Source: Romanomermis culicivorax (taxonomy: Eukaryota > Nematoda > Enoplea > Mermithida > Mermithidae). Taken from it: 64,000 nt of DNA. The notes beneath the pieces were generated by a model that had not been told where the DNA came from, ran no database searches, and saw only the letters and a program-made list of their open reading frames with translations. Below, in pieces: positions 1 through 11,271 of this stretch; the stretch's first letter is position 1, and each line of letters starts with the position of its first letter. The translations under genes and the position numbers were made by a program. The DNA is taken from the NCBI GenBank assembly GCA_963922205.1, contig CAWUHX010000321.1, forward strand, positions 1 to 64,000, written 5' to 3'.

Positions 1-182
1 ATTGTAACTACATTTAGAAATAAAAGTTTTTTCTTTGCTTTTCTAGTTTTTACAGGATCAGTTTCAAAACTTTTGGATAGACCCTCGTACTTACAGATAA
101 CAAGTATCAATACAGTAAAACCTCTATCGACAATTGAGTGATCATGCAGCACAACGTTAACACATTATGAAATCTGCTTATA

Positions 183-410
183 GTCTGTTTGTCTTGAAAC
201 GCTTGTAAATATTAAGAGTGGAAAGCAAGTAGTATTTAATATTTTCATAATTTGCTGTTAAACCATACGTCGCATAGGATTGGAAATTTGGGAGCCTGCA
301 TTACTTACTCTTGCTAATTTTCGAGTAGAAAATCCTACTATAATAGCTTTGTATGAACGACTTTGAGGACCTAATCAACTTTTTGTCATTTTTCCAATTT
401 ATAAGCAATG
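183..410. mobile_element. MITE-like element, AGTCTG family, diverged copy
   Basis: The left end reads TA then GTCTGTTTGTCTTGAAACGC, matching the inverted-repeat ends of the better preserved copies at 13634-13873 and 34112-34352. The following bases (AAGAGTGGAAAGCAAGTAGTATT) are the reverse complement of the subterminal part of those copies. The right end is decayed near 400-410. It is non-coding and non-autonomous. Confidence 0.4.
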
Positions 411-561
411 TTCAGATGTTACCTTGATATGAAAGAAATATGCAAAATTTCTATCCTATAAGCCACAAAACGGGGAACTTTTGACTGTAAACTTTTGTCT
501 TCTGTACTGTGATATGAAAGCCATATATTTTGCGAAATTCAGTAAGCAGAATGGTATCATA

Positions 562-786
562 TCAGTAGGTCGACCATCCCAGTAGGTCGACTGTCCTACG
601 AAGCCAGCTATACTGATTAAGTACAAAGTTCACAACGGTTTAATGATCCAAATTTCCTAGATCAGAATTGCTTTCAGGGGTTAGGCGTTGGCTTAAGATT
701 GGGCTTAGGCTTAGGACTTAGGTTTAGTCTTTTGTGAAAAAAAACATGTGGAACTGTCGACCTACTGTGATGGTCGACTTACCTAG
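562..786. mobile_element. Small inverted-repeat element with TTAGGC-like core
   Basis: About 30 bases at 563-592 (CAGTAGGTCGACC followed by a second CAGTAGGTCGAC) return in reverse complement at 752-785. The 160-base interior holds a degenerate G/T-rich run at 676-733 containing GGGCTTAGGCTTAGG, which resembles the nematode telomere unit TTAGGC. There is no coding capacity. It is probably a small non-autonomous DNA element or a stem-loop structure. Confidence 0.45.
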
Positions 787-790
787 TGGC

Positions 791-1703
791 ACGCAATCAG
801 CAGAATTGCTGGACAATAATCTACTTGTTCACTGATGGTACTTTATATTTGACGAGGTTATGATACTGTAAGCAGCGCACATAGTTTTCTTGTCGTGAAA
901 ATTCAGCTGACATGTACTGAATCTATTATATCACGTGATATGGAAAGTAAAAACCGCAGTTCGAGAACAGCAAAAAAATTTCGCATTGCTCATCATCACA
1001 AACTTTGATGCATCAAAACTAGTTTCAACCCCCAAAAGTATGGCAAGTTGATGTGTGTTCTGTCATCAAATCGACCGAAGGTTTTTTTTTGATAATTGAA
1101 ACGTTACGTTTTATATTTCACTAAGAGTAATTATTTCCGATAATCGAACCATTTACCCGTTAATATCCAAAAAATTATGTTCGTTAATCGTCAAGAATCA
1201 TCCAAATCGAAATATGATCCTGATCCGGCGTCGATGATATCGTTGACGTTCGATCATCAAAATCCGAAACACAAATTTTTGTTGCGAAACTTTGCACGCA
1301 AAATACGGATGCTTTTTCGTATCGGTAGCCGAACTATTATTCACCATTTGCCTATTTATTAATGAACTAATCAAATATTGTACGCACGATGGAGGAAAAA
1401 AACGCCAAAAATCTATCAAGAAGATACGATAATCGACGATTTCGACGATTTATTGTACGATCATTCGCCATGTACCGATTGATTTTGTACGGCGTTTTAT
1501 GGATTTATTACGATCATTTTCGTGATTTGTTTATTGATCGGTACATTTTGAAACGGGAAAAAGGTTGATTTTTGCGCATATGGTATTTCAGGTAAATTAT
1601 ATTTTTTTGTTGATCCATAGATTTCGTTTCAGCATATTAAAATCATGGAAATTAAAAAATGCTTGAAGCTAGTTTTCAGGATCGTTTTAATGGGGTATTT
1701 CTA
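791..1703. other. No gene identified
   Basis: AT-rich sequence with short open frames on both strands and no recognisable domain. A short hydrophobic frame at about 1497-1556 could be a fragment of a transmembrane exon but has no supporting splice context. Confidence 0.4.
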
Positions 1704-2822
1704 TGTGAGTGAATTCCTAAATGAGCGCATTCCTAATTGAGGCGATTCCCATGTAAGCGATTCCCAATTCAGTGAATTCTCAAGTGAGCGATTCCAAACG
1801 AGCGATCGAGGATGTAATAACATTTTCTTCAAACTTTCCTCTTTGTTTCTATTTTCTTTCGTCTTGTGTGTGTATTGGTCATATTTCGTTCATGTATGTT
1901 TTTACGTTTTCATCTTTTGTCTGTGCTTTCTTTCATTTTATTTTCTTCTTGTTGTCTAAGTTTTTCTTTTTTTGCTCATGGTACAATACATTACAAGTTG
2001 TCATTTTAGATAACCGCAGTCTATTTTAGATAACCGCAGTCTCCCGTATAATTCTGGAACCTTTCGACATGGCTTGAGTCTTTCGCCGTTGTAAGTGGGA
2101 AAGTCTTCATAAAAATATAAACAAAAGACTGCAGGAGGAAATAAAACATTAAGAGAAAAGAAACGTCAACAAAAATGGAAACATTAAGAATAAGTGAAAA
2201 TAAGTGGAAAAGCATTGGAATGAAAAAAACTTGAAAAAAGTGACAAGAAAGAAGAAGCGAGGAAGAGAGAGTAGCAAGGAAGAAATTACAAATAATGTGA
2301 AAAGGAACAAAAAAAAAGAATCGGGAGAAAAGAAAAAAGATAAAGATGAAGAAGTAAAATCAAAAGTAGATAAGAATGAAGAGAAAAATTACAAAAGATA
2401 AAATTAAATAGAAAATAGAGATTACCGAAGTATATAACAATTTCATGGGAGGCAATGTTTATTTAATTGACAACTTGTAATGTATTGTTTCATGAGCAAA
2501 AAAGAAAAAAGTAGATGACAAGAAGCTGAGATAAAAGATAAAAATGCAAAAACATACATATACGAAAACATAATGGCAACTCACAAAATAAAAAAGAAAT
2601 AAATACAAAGAAAAATATAAGGTCAAGAAGGGAAAATGTGAAGAAAATGTTATTGCATTCTCTATTGCCGGTTGGAATCGCCCAATTGAGAATTCGCTCA
2701 TTTGGGAAATCGCTCATATTGGGAATCGCTCACATGAGAATCGGTCAATTGACAATTCGCTCATTTGGAAATCCACTCAACTGTCAGTCACTCACATGGG
2801 AATCGCTCACTTGGGAAAAGAC
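1704..2822. mobile_element. Foldback-type element with long inverted arms
   Basis: The left arm (1704-2010) and right arm (2461-2815) are inverted copies. TAATAACATTTTCTTCA in the left arm returns inverted near 2640, and AATACATTACAAGTTGTCA (left arm, near 1990) returns inverted near 2470. The outermost part of each arm is a run of short degenerate repeats of the form GAGCGATTCCCAAnT, about 18-19 bases each. The 450-base centre is purine-rich and lysine-coding by composition only. Long arms built of subterminal repeats are the hallmark of foldback transposons. No transposase is visible, so this copy is non-autonomous. Confidence 0.65.
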
Positions 2823-4401
2823 CGTTTTAAACGAACGTGTTTTTTGAAACTTTTTCAAAAATTTTCGGCTTTTTAAATTATGTTTCTCATTCCCGAATTG
2901 ATACTGATACGATGTAAAGTTTTTCGGACTCACGTGGATATGCAAAAAATTTATCATAGTATAGTCAGAAATGCTTGTAAATATTGAGAGATGGAAGGAT
3001 CTTTAAAATGTTGCCATTTCTGGCAAAAACTCCATGTAAAATAGGATTTGAAATTTGTCAGCTTAGTTTCCGGATGAAAATTCTCAGTTATAGCGTTATC
3101 TTTTTGTCAGTTTCGATTTACAATAATTTTATTAAAAAACATTATAGCTACTGTATAACTAAAGTTATTTGAGGAAAATTTTAGCAAATTTTTGAAAATG
3201 TCTGAAAAAACTTTACACTTCTATCGAAATATATTACGTCAGAAAGTCCTGATCTCAAACATCTACAAGATAATCCTGAGTATCAAGAAAAAACAAACAA
3301 AAAGAAAAAATTAGAAATAATTAACTAAAGAAGAACGACAATCGAATAACAAGAAAAAAGAAAATTCGACCAAAAAATTGACACATCATTCAGAGAATCT
3401 ATAAACAAGAGAAAAGCCTTTTTCATTTGAATTTAATAAGTTTTACGGAAAGATGTTACATTAAATATCGTGGAATACTATCTTTCATGTTCAGCACTCA
3501 AAAAGTTTGAAGTCCGGCATAGGAACGTTTTCGTATGTGAAGTTTTCATGACTTCTATGTGTATGACTATGAAAGATCAACCTTTTGTCGAATTTTTTTC
3601 ATGAAATATTGTGCTTATTCTTGTGAACTCATGTGAACAATCAAAACATGCACAACGTTGGAAGATGAACGACATGCGGTTATTTTTTTGCTGTTCTGAA
3701 ATATCACAACTTTATCTATTATAAACCATGTGAAAATGAATATGATCGTGTAACGATTATCAAAGATCCATTAATTCATTTATTTTCCATGAGTCCGTCT
3801 CATGAAACAAGTGCTTGTGAAAGTGCATGCACTTTTAGGTCTATACAAGGTGGTCAAATTACGTCAGCTATGCTTGTTTTTCATTATCCCAAAATGTTGC
3901 TGTTTTTTGTGTTTTTCTGAATAGTCTAAAATGTTGACAGTATATTTCTAAATAATCATCGGCAATACTAATAAACTTACCATGTGAAAGATGAGCATGT
4001 CTCGAAATTTGTCATTTCTTGCGTTCAAAGCTTTTTTAAAGAAAATGAACGCCCAATGAGCGTCGAATAGAAAATGATCAATTCTACCAATTTGTAGGAT
4101 TTGATTTCCAGAAAATAGAAAGTCACATTCTGAATGCAAGGGGAAGTTGGTTGAGGAGGTACTTTTCCGACCAAACTTAAAACATTCATATCTCATCAAA
4201 AATTAAGGCACATCGTATTTAATGATATGTTTTTGAATAGATCTCGACGAAGTTTATCGATTGATACTTATTTTGTTACATTTTGCCACCAAAAGTATCT
4301 TGCTCACCTTATATTCTTTGGATCAAGTTATCAACTTTCTTCTAGTTGTGTTTTGAACTTTTCTACCACCTTCGTGTATGCCTTAAAGACCCGTTTTCTA
4401 G
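2823..4401. other. No gene identified
   Basis: AT-rich. The segment 2963-3140 resembles the interior of the AGTCTG MITE family (GCTTGTAAATATTGAGAGATGGAAG) without clear ends. Nothing else is recognisable. Confidence 0.35.
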
Positions 4402-4638
4402 GTTTTCCGCATCATATCGTTGGTCATCACTAATATCATCCTAATTTTCGGATTGGCCGACAAAGTGACCCGAAATTCCAGCGAAGAAGACAAAGCTTAC
4501 TTTTTGATCTACATTTTTTTGTGCATTTTTTTCATGGCCGTCGAAATATGGTTGTTTACCATAGTTTTGGCTTTTTACCGGTTTGTCGTAGATCGAGCCA
4601 ATTTCGAAAAATCGTGCGACAACGAAAATAGCGTGTGA
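4402..4638 (+). CDS. Last exon of a multi-pass membrane protein
   Basis: An open exon follows a TTTTCTAG acceptor at 4395-4401 and ends at a TGA at 4636-4638. It encodes two clear hydrophobic helices: one starting FRIISLVITNIILIFGLAD, then after a charged loop (KVTRNSSEEDKAY) a second running LIYIFLCIFF and on to FTIVLAFYRF. The tail FEKSCDNENSV is charged and probably cytosolic. Two helices joined by a short acidic loop with a charged C terminus fit the end of a four-helix membrane protein, but I do not recognise the family. Upstream exons were not identified with confidence. The exon boundary is inferred from the acceptor and the open frame. Confidence 0.45.
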   Translation, partial: VFRIISLVITNIILIFGLADKVTRNSSEEDKAYFLIYIFLCIFFMAVEIWLFTIVLAFYRFVVDRANFEKSCDNENSV

Positions 4639-7347
4639 CGAATGAAGCGATGAACGATTTTGCTGTAGTTTGTTTGTTTTTTTTTGTAAATTGTACAGTC
4701 AACTTTTTCCCTAGTTTTTGGAAGTGAAATTAAAGTGTATAATTACGTAATTGAGATTTCTATACAATTGAAAGGTGTGAATAATCGTATCAAATTTGAC
4801 GGATTTTTGACTAGTTTTTCCGGCTTTCGAAAGTGGGATTTTAATTTTACAGGGCACTATCCTATTATAAATAATTAGAGAATAAGCGTATTCGGAAATG
4901 ATGGTCATTTTCGATGAAAATAATCGGTTATGTGGACGAAAATTCTTTTGTCACTTTTACTCATTGTATGTTATTGTAGCATTTCATCGGGTAACTCATG
5001 TGGTTCTTAGGACAATAACTTGAACAGTGATCTGCGAGTACTGTAGGATACATAGGCGTGGAGTTTTCCAAGGTTTGACCCACCCAAATGGTGACATTTT
5101 GGGGGCAAAAATGAGCTGTTTGGCTACAAATCGCAGCAAATTCATTGCGTACCTTCATTTTTGACAGTTCAAAACCAAACAGTTTTTTGTACAAAATGTT
5201 ACTTGAGAATGTTTCATTCAAAAATTTCTTGAACAGTGAAAGGAAACAGTTGAGCGGATACCTCTTCATGGACCACGGGGTTCACGAGAAATTACGCAAA
5301 AAGTTGGTGATTATCTTCTTGTTTTAAATGCAGTTTTTCGTGATTTTCATTAGAAAAGCAAAAATTCTCAACGAATTCGAAAATACAAAGCATTGACGGA
5401 AAATTGACTAATTGTAGCAATCTTTACCAGCCGTCACATCTGTTGACAGAAAATTTGGTACCATGATCCGAAAATTGAGCCATCAAAAAAATTCGATCGA
5501 CATTTCACACGTTTTACTGTGGAGATATAGTGTTAAATATAGTCTGTTTTTGTTGAAAAATATCTGCATAATAAAACTTTATAGCGAATTTCAACAATTT
5601 TCTGGTGGAATAGGACTGAAAATTTTTGGGCAAACTCCAGTAATTGTCAAGTAAGAAAATTCTACAGCAAAACACCCCAGCTTAAACGATTTTAACAATA
5701 ATTCTGATATTTGTCATTATTTTTTCATTTTGCAAGTCTTTATAAAAAAACAGAGTATAAGATCAATGTGAAATACAGTATTTGCACTACGAACTTTAGT
5801 CAATTTTTCAAATTGACTTAAAAAGGCGATGTAGAATTTTTTTTATCCATCATGCTGCGATATTCGGAGATTTATCCAAGAAAAATGGCTTATTATTGAC
5901 CTTGGGAAGATTTTCTGTAAAAAATAACTAGAATTTGTATAATAATCATGCAAAAAACATATATTAACTTCATTTCTTTTATCCTTACATTTTAGAGTTT
6001 TTCAACATTTTCTAACCTTTCTAACTTCTGATCACTAAATCCAGCAAAGATCAAATATCACCATCCTCATGATATTTCTCTAAATTTGATTTTTACACAA
6101 TTTCGCTTCATACAGGGTGAGCCAAAAAAAGGCGAACGATGCTGACTTTCATACGGATGAAGCTTTCATAATGCGGCTTGCTGCATTAAAATGATCTCTT
6201 TGTCTTTGTTACAAGGGCCAAATTTTATGCTCCTAGCATTTGGGGTTACTGTACAAACATAAATTTAGTAAAAGTGGTCATTTTTCAAAAAGTAAAAGTT
6301 TTGAAATCAAAGTAAAAGTTCTGTTATTGTGAGAAAAAGTTTTGTAAAGCTGTTTACACACAATAATACTTTATAAATCACCCAGATTCTTAAGTTACAC
6401 GTAATTTAAACTCAACAACTACTTGTTTCAATATGAGGAAAATTCCGCCAAAATCAAGAATTTTTGTTTTGAAATTGGAAAAAAGCAAAATCAAAGCAAA
6501 ATCAATCCTGCCATTGACCAGATCGAAAAACGATCAAACTTATTGGTGAAACAGAAAGTAGAATACACTAAAACGGCTCTTTTGTAGTTCCCAGCTGTTA
6601 TACGGTTCTTGTGACTATGTTGATTTCGCCAATTTTTGTCAATTTTTTGAATATTTATTTGTAAAAAAATTCAACGTAGAGTATTTTTGATTCTTATCTG
6701 TCAATATTGGAGCAATCTGGCTGAAGCTTTTCAGTTTTTATGCCAGATGTTTTACCTATTGACAGCAGGAAACCGCATTAAAAAAGCTTCACCCATTTGA
6801 AATCTATGAAACTCAGTACCAGTCGCCTTTTTTTTGGCACGTGTCGAATTTTCCCATATTTTGTCCAAAATTCTTGCGCAAGCAAATTTTTGCGGGTCGG
6901 AGCCAAATGGAACTCGATTTTACAAAGCCAGCTTGACTTCAAAGTTATCGTGTTGATAATGATCATCATATGTATGTGACTTACACAAAAGTTTACTGCA
7001 AGTTAACAGTAACATTTCAGCAGTCAATCAAACTTTGACAACAGATAAGTTCGTCAGAAATGAAGATATACAATTTTAAATGACGGCTTTGAGGAGATCT
7101 CAATAAGATCTATCGATTGATACCCAATTTGCCGCATTTTGAAACGAAAAACTCCCACTCGCCTTGAAAATTTATTTTCTTGATGGGGTTATCCAGTTGA
7201 GGTCAGACTGCTGACTTTCTCTCGTTCTCAGGGGTCACATTTTTGAGTTGATGCCGTTTCAAATGCTAGAATTTCGGAACATGTACTTGCAGATCGAAAT
7301 GTCTTACTGTAGGAAAACATTAACGATTCATTCCACTTTTCATCAAG
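4639..7347. other. No gene identified; one transposon-end-like motif
   Basis: AT-rich intergenic or intronic sequence. At 6114-6133 the string CAGGGTGAGCCAAAAAAAGG resembles the terminal repeat of some mariner-like DNA transposons, but I found no matching inverted end. Short open frames at 4961-5269 and 6778-6979 have no recognisable content. Confidence 0.3.
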
Positions 7348-7626
7348 GATACGCCTTCGAAAGTTGCTCGGACAGTTCGACGTCTCACGGTAATTGCACC
7401 GTAATCGAAAAAGATGGCGCGATAGGTTCACAGAGCATCAATTCCATTTGGTTGCAAAACGGCGGCTATTCGGATTTCGGACTGTTGTCCGGTTGTCCCT
7501 ACCAAGCTGGGGCCTGCTCGAACGGATTTTCCTTCTACGGATGGGTCAAATTCCACGACTACGTTTCGCCGTGCGAAAATTTCGGCGTTTACGTTACCAA
7601 TCAACAATTTGCCATACATTTATTAG
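7348..7626 (+). CDS. Laminin-G-like protein, exon A
   Basis: The frame reads from about GYAFESCSDSSTSHGNC through GLLSGCPYQAGACSNGFSF to VYVTNQQFAIHLL, then meets a GTGAGC donor at 7627. The string of cysteines followed by alternating aromatic strands (FSFYGWVKFHDYV) is typical of a concanavalin-A/laminin-G-type beta sandwich that begins with a compositional test of strand exposure. The exon ends in phase 1 and joins exon B without a frame break. The acceptor (TTCCACTTTTCATCAAG, ending at 7347) is only fair. The frame stays open upstream to about 7248, so the 5' boundary could lie there. Any signal peptide must be on an exon I did not find. Confidence 0.6.
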
Positions 7627-8311
7627 GTGAGCAAGCAGCAGTATGACATTTTACAACCGTTTGACGATAATTTGGTGTAAAGTTACAGTAAAAATTCTAG
7701 CTTCAGATCATGTTTACACTATTCATTGCATTTTTCTATCAATCAGGCAATATGTTGAAATATATTTGAACGATGAATAGAGGAAAAATTCAATTGACCA
7801 CAGTCAGGCTAATCATAGGTGGCGCGACAGCGTCAACCTGTAATATACTTGGCCCCCAAATTTCATGTCCCCCCCCCTTAGAGCCAAAACGGTAAGAGCT
7901 AGAACCTTCGGGTTTTTTGCATAATATCGGGCATAGGGGCAAACTATGGGGTGCCTTTTGTCATTTCGCCTCCATCTGCAAGTGGTGCTCGGTGGGGCCC
8001 AAAAAACAGGTAAAAAACGCACTTTTTTAGGCCTCCCCCGTTCCACCATGCCCAGCAATCGGTGTGCCATATCCAACCTCCATACTTCGGCCTAAGCATC
8101 TTGGGGGTGTAATCTCAAATGCGAATTTTTTTTGCTTTGAAATATAGCCTCAATTCAATTATATAGCGGTCCAAAGTCCCGGAAAACGCCCAATTCCCCA
8201 ATTTTGTTATATAATACTTATGGGTTCAAAAAATAATTTTCTGCAGCACAACGTACTACTAATTTTTTTGCAGTTTCAATTCAACCTGTAGCCTTATTGG
8301 GATTTTTGGGC
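7627..8311. other. Intron, 5' part; C/G-rich patch
   Basis: First part of the 5.3-kb intron of the laminin-G-like gene. 7820-8080 is more GC-rich than its surroundings and holds an 87-codon minus-strand open frame (7813-8076) with no recognisable motif. I regard that frame as chance. Confidence 0.35.
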
Positions 8312-9390
8312 TGCTAGGGTTTTCGACCATTGGGAATTTGATGGACGCGGTCATTTTACACAAAAAATTATCCTTGATGTAAACAAGCGTATTTCCGTAA
8401 TTTTTCAGTGGAGGGAATTTTCGACCGCGGGGATTCAATAGATATGGTCACTTTACACAAAAAATTATCCAATGTGTAAACAAGCGTATTTTCGTGATTT
8501 TTTGCTGGAAGAGGTTTTCGACCACGAGGAATTCAATAAATGTGATCACTTTACACAAAAAATTATCCCGTGAGTTAACAAGCGTATTTTCGTGATTTTT
8601 CAGTGGAAGGGGTTTTCGACCATGGGGAATTTGATGAATGTCATCATCTTACATAAAAGAACTATCCCGGATGTAAACAATCGTATTTTTGTAATTTTCT
8701 ATGGAAGAGGTTTTTGATTGCGGGGAATTCAATGGATGCTTCACTTTACACAAAAAAGTTATCCAGAGCGTAAACATGTGTATTGCCGTAATTTTTTGGC
8801 GGAGGGGATTTTCGACCACAATGAATTCCATGAATGTGATCTTTTTACACAAAAATTATTCCGTCAGTAAACAAGCATATTTTCGAGATTTTTCAGTGGA
8901 AGGGGTTTTCGACCATGGGGACTTTGATGAATGCGATCATCTTACATCCGGGTGTAAACAAGTGTATTTTCGTTATTTTTTGTGGAAGGGGTTTTCGACT
9001 GCAGAAAATTCAATGGATACGTCATTTTACACAAAAATCTATCTGGGGTGTAAACAAGCACATTTTTGTGATTTTCTATGGAAGAGGTTTTCGACTGCGG
9101 TGAATTTAATGGATGCATCACTTTACACAAAAAAATTATTCTGGATTTAACCAAGCCTATTTTCGTAGTTTTTTTGTGGAAGGGGTTTTCGACCATCGGG
9201 AATTTAATGAATGCGATCACTTTACGCAAAAAAATTTTCTTCGGGAGGGGTTTTCGATCACTCAGAATTTAATGAATGTGATCACTTTACACACTAATTC
9301 ATATCTAGTGTAAACAAAGGTATTTCTGTGATTTTTGGGTTGAAAGATTCTAGACCATGAGGAATTCAATAGGTATGGTCATTTTTCGGT
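8312..9390 (+). repeat. 98-bp tandem array (about 11 units)
   Basis: The phrase TTTTCGACC and relatives recur at about 8323, 8421, 8518, 8616, 8714, 8812, 8909, 8995, 9091, 9189 and 9254, giving a period of 97-98 bases apart from shortened units near 8995 and at the right end. Each unit contains a small dyad, TTTACACA ... TGTGTAAA, about 13 bases apart, best seen at 8453-8480. Open frames here on both strands are by-products of the repeat. A shorter inverted array of the same unit lies at 51135-51475. Confidence 0.8.
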
Positions 9391-9577
9391 CTGTTTACAA
9401 TGTTTTTTAAGTACTATGCAGTTTACACATCTTTTACTTTTGCCGGAAGTGAGAATTCGTAGCTTGAAGATAGTTTTTTATTGTTTTTTGACGTGAAGAT
9501 GACCAAATTTGAAACTTCAATGTGCTTCTATGAAGGTTTTCGTGCATGGTTGAGGCCCACTAAAGAGAGGTGAACTA

Positions 9578-11271
9578 GTTTATTAGAAAATGCCCCGATG
9601 GGGCAGAAAAAAGGAGAATATACTTGCTTCGACAGTTGCCATGCTAGAAAAAAAGTGGACTAGATTTTTGAGAACTTGGGCCAAAGTTTGAAAAAATTCA
9701 CTTTCTTTATATTGGATTTTCATTCTTTCTCAAAAAAATTGCCTATGTCTGTGAAAAAGTATATTCTGCAGCTGAGTGCATCAACACACTTTCCAACCAA
9801 GCATGTGCATCTGTGAAATTTTTAGGTGGGTACAGGTGTGGACCTTGGTGTTTTAGCATTTTGTGAGACAAAAAATTCAAAAAAAGTTGACCAAAAAATT
9901 GTTTGCATAACAAATTTTCCAGTTTCAAAATCCTTGTGGAAGTTTATACCCCCATGTCCCCTCTCACACATGTTTGCTTCCAATTGTGTTAAACATTTTT
10001 ACTGAATTTGGTGTCAACAAAAGGAATCAACTGAGGGAGAGTGGCACATAAAATCCCATTCAGCTTTTTTAGAAAAAAAGAGCTACAGCACAAAGTCTTC
10101 TAAGAACTAAATTGATTGTGCAAGATACGTTTCATTCACTCATTTTATATAACATATCGTACAGAATTCACTCCGTAAGTTCTAATGATTCCAAGCTACA
10201 AACAAATTTATTCTCTTCTATTTAACTATTGAGCAAAATAGCATCATTCACAGTTTCTGGATTTAAACTGAAATTTGCAGAAAGAGCGCTTTATGCGGGA
10301 TTGCAAATGGGAAGCAATTCCACCCATCTTTGTCGCTCCGATCTTGCTTTCAAAAAAGTCGTACTGTTGCCCTGGGAGTGCGAGTAGAGTCGGGGAGAAC
10401 CGAGTACGGGATTTCACGCACACTCCTAATATAGGCATGGCTGAATCAGGTGCATTATTGTATGCTTTACCCTGTTCTCCCATTTGCAGATCAGTGCCCA
10501 ATCACTGTAACCAAATCCCAGTTGCACTAAAGGGGTCTGAGCTCAAGCTCAAGGTAATCTCGAAGAAAAAGGCCACTCGGTTTGATCTCAAGTTCGGTAT
10601 AATTTGAATGTCATCCGGATCATAACGAGCTCAATGTCGAGATCATCCCCAGCTCGAGCTGTTGGGTTGCACTAAAATTTTCGCATAATTTTCTTATCTC
10701 TAAAGCAAATAAATATAAAAATTACTCCTCACTAGTAAATAATCCCGAAGTGAGTATTGTTTGTGCACTGGAAGAGAATAATTTGGACATTGCGATTAAC
10801 CCAAACTCAGGATCATCAATTTGATCCGGATGTTGAGATTATCCTCATGTTGAGTTAGTGCAACCAACCTCAGGTTTCTTTATAGATCTGAAAATGACTA
10901 TAATATGCCTCCCTCACTATTTTTGTAGCTAGTGTGAAAGGCAGGAGTTTTGAATTGGTCGGGAGTTTGAATGCTATCGGTTTACCATTTCTTTACACTT
11001 GAAGTCAGGTGTATATAATTTTCATATAGAAAATGTTATTGTAGTTGATGCCAGTTGGAGGACAAAATGCACTCAGCTGCAGAATATACTTTTTCACAGA
11101 CATAGGCAATTTTTTTGAGAAAGAATGAAAATCCAATATAAAGAAAGTGAATTTTTTCAAACTTTGGCCCAAGTTCTCAAAAATCTAGTCCACTTCTTTT
11201 TCTACCATGGCAACTGTCGAAGCAAGTATATTCTCCTTTTTTCTGCCCCATGGGGGCATTTTCTAATAAAC
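9578..11271 (+). mobile_element. TA-flanked element with ~200-bp inverted repeats, copy A
   Basis: The left end TA|GTTTATTAGAAAATGCCCC (9576 on) and right end GGGGCATTTTCTAATAAAC|TA (to 11273) are inverted. The inversion extends about 200 bases inward (for example AGAATATACTT near 9616 and its complement near 11088). TA at both edges fits a Tc1/mariner-type target duplication. The interior (10500-10870), with several GATCATC/GATTATC phrases, has no transposase. Related copies are at 37759-38490 (left part missing) and 49860-50942 (inverted). The element lies inside the intron of the laminin-G-like gene. Confidence 0.7.

Noticed and set aside
566..591. CRISPR-like direct repeats
   Set aside because: Only two direct copies plus inverted partners; this is the end of a small inverted-repeat element in eukaryotic DNA.
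1177..1419. Overlapping short frames on both strands
   Set aside because: No splice sites, domains or codon bias; overlap on opposite strands is typical of chance.
2204..2401. Lysine/glutamate-rich 65-codon frame
   Set aside because: Purine-rich centre of the foldback element; low complexity.
7813..8076. 87-codon minus-strand frame in a GC-rich patch
   Set aside because: No recognisable motif, lies in an intron, no acceptor or donor of quality at its ends.
8649..9313. Several open frames of 60-149 codons on both strands
   Set aside because: They lie in the 98-bp tandem array; near-repeated peptide phrases follow from a period close to a multiple of three and do not indicate a repeat protein.
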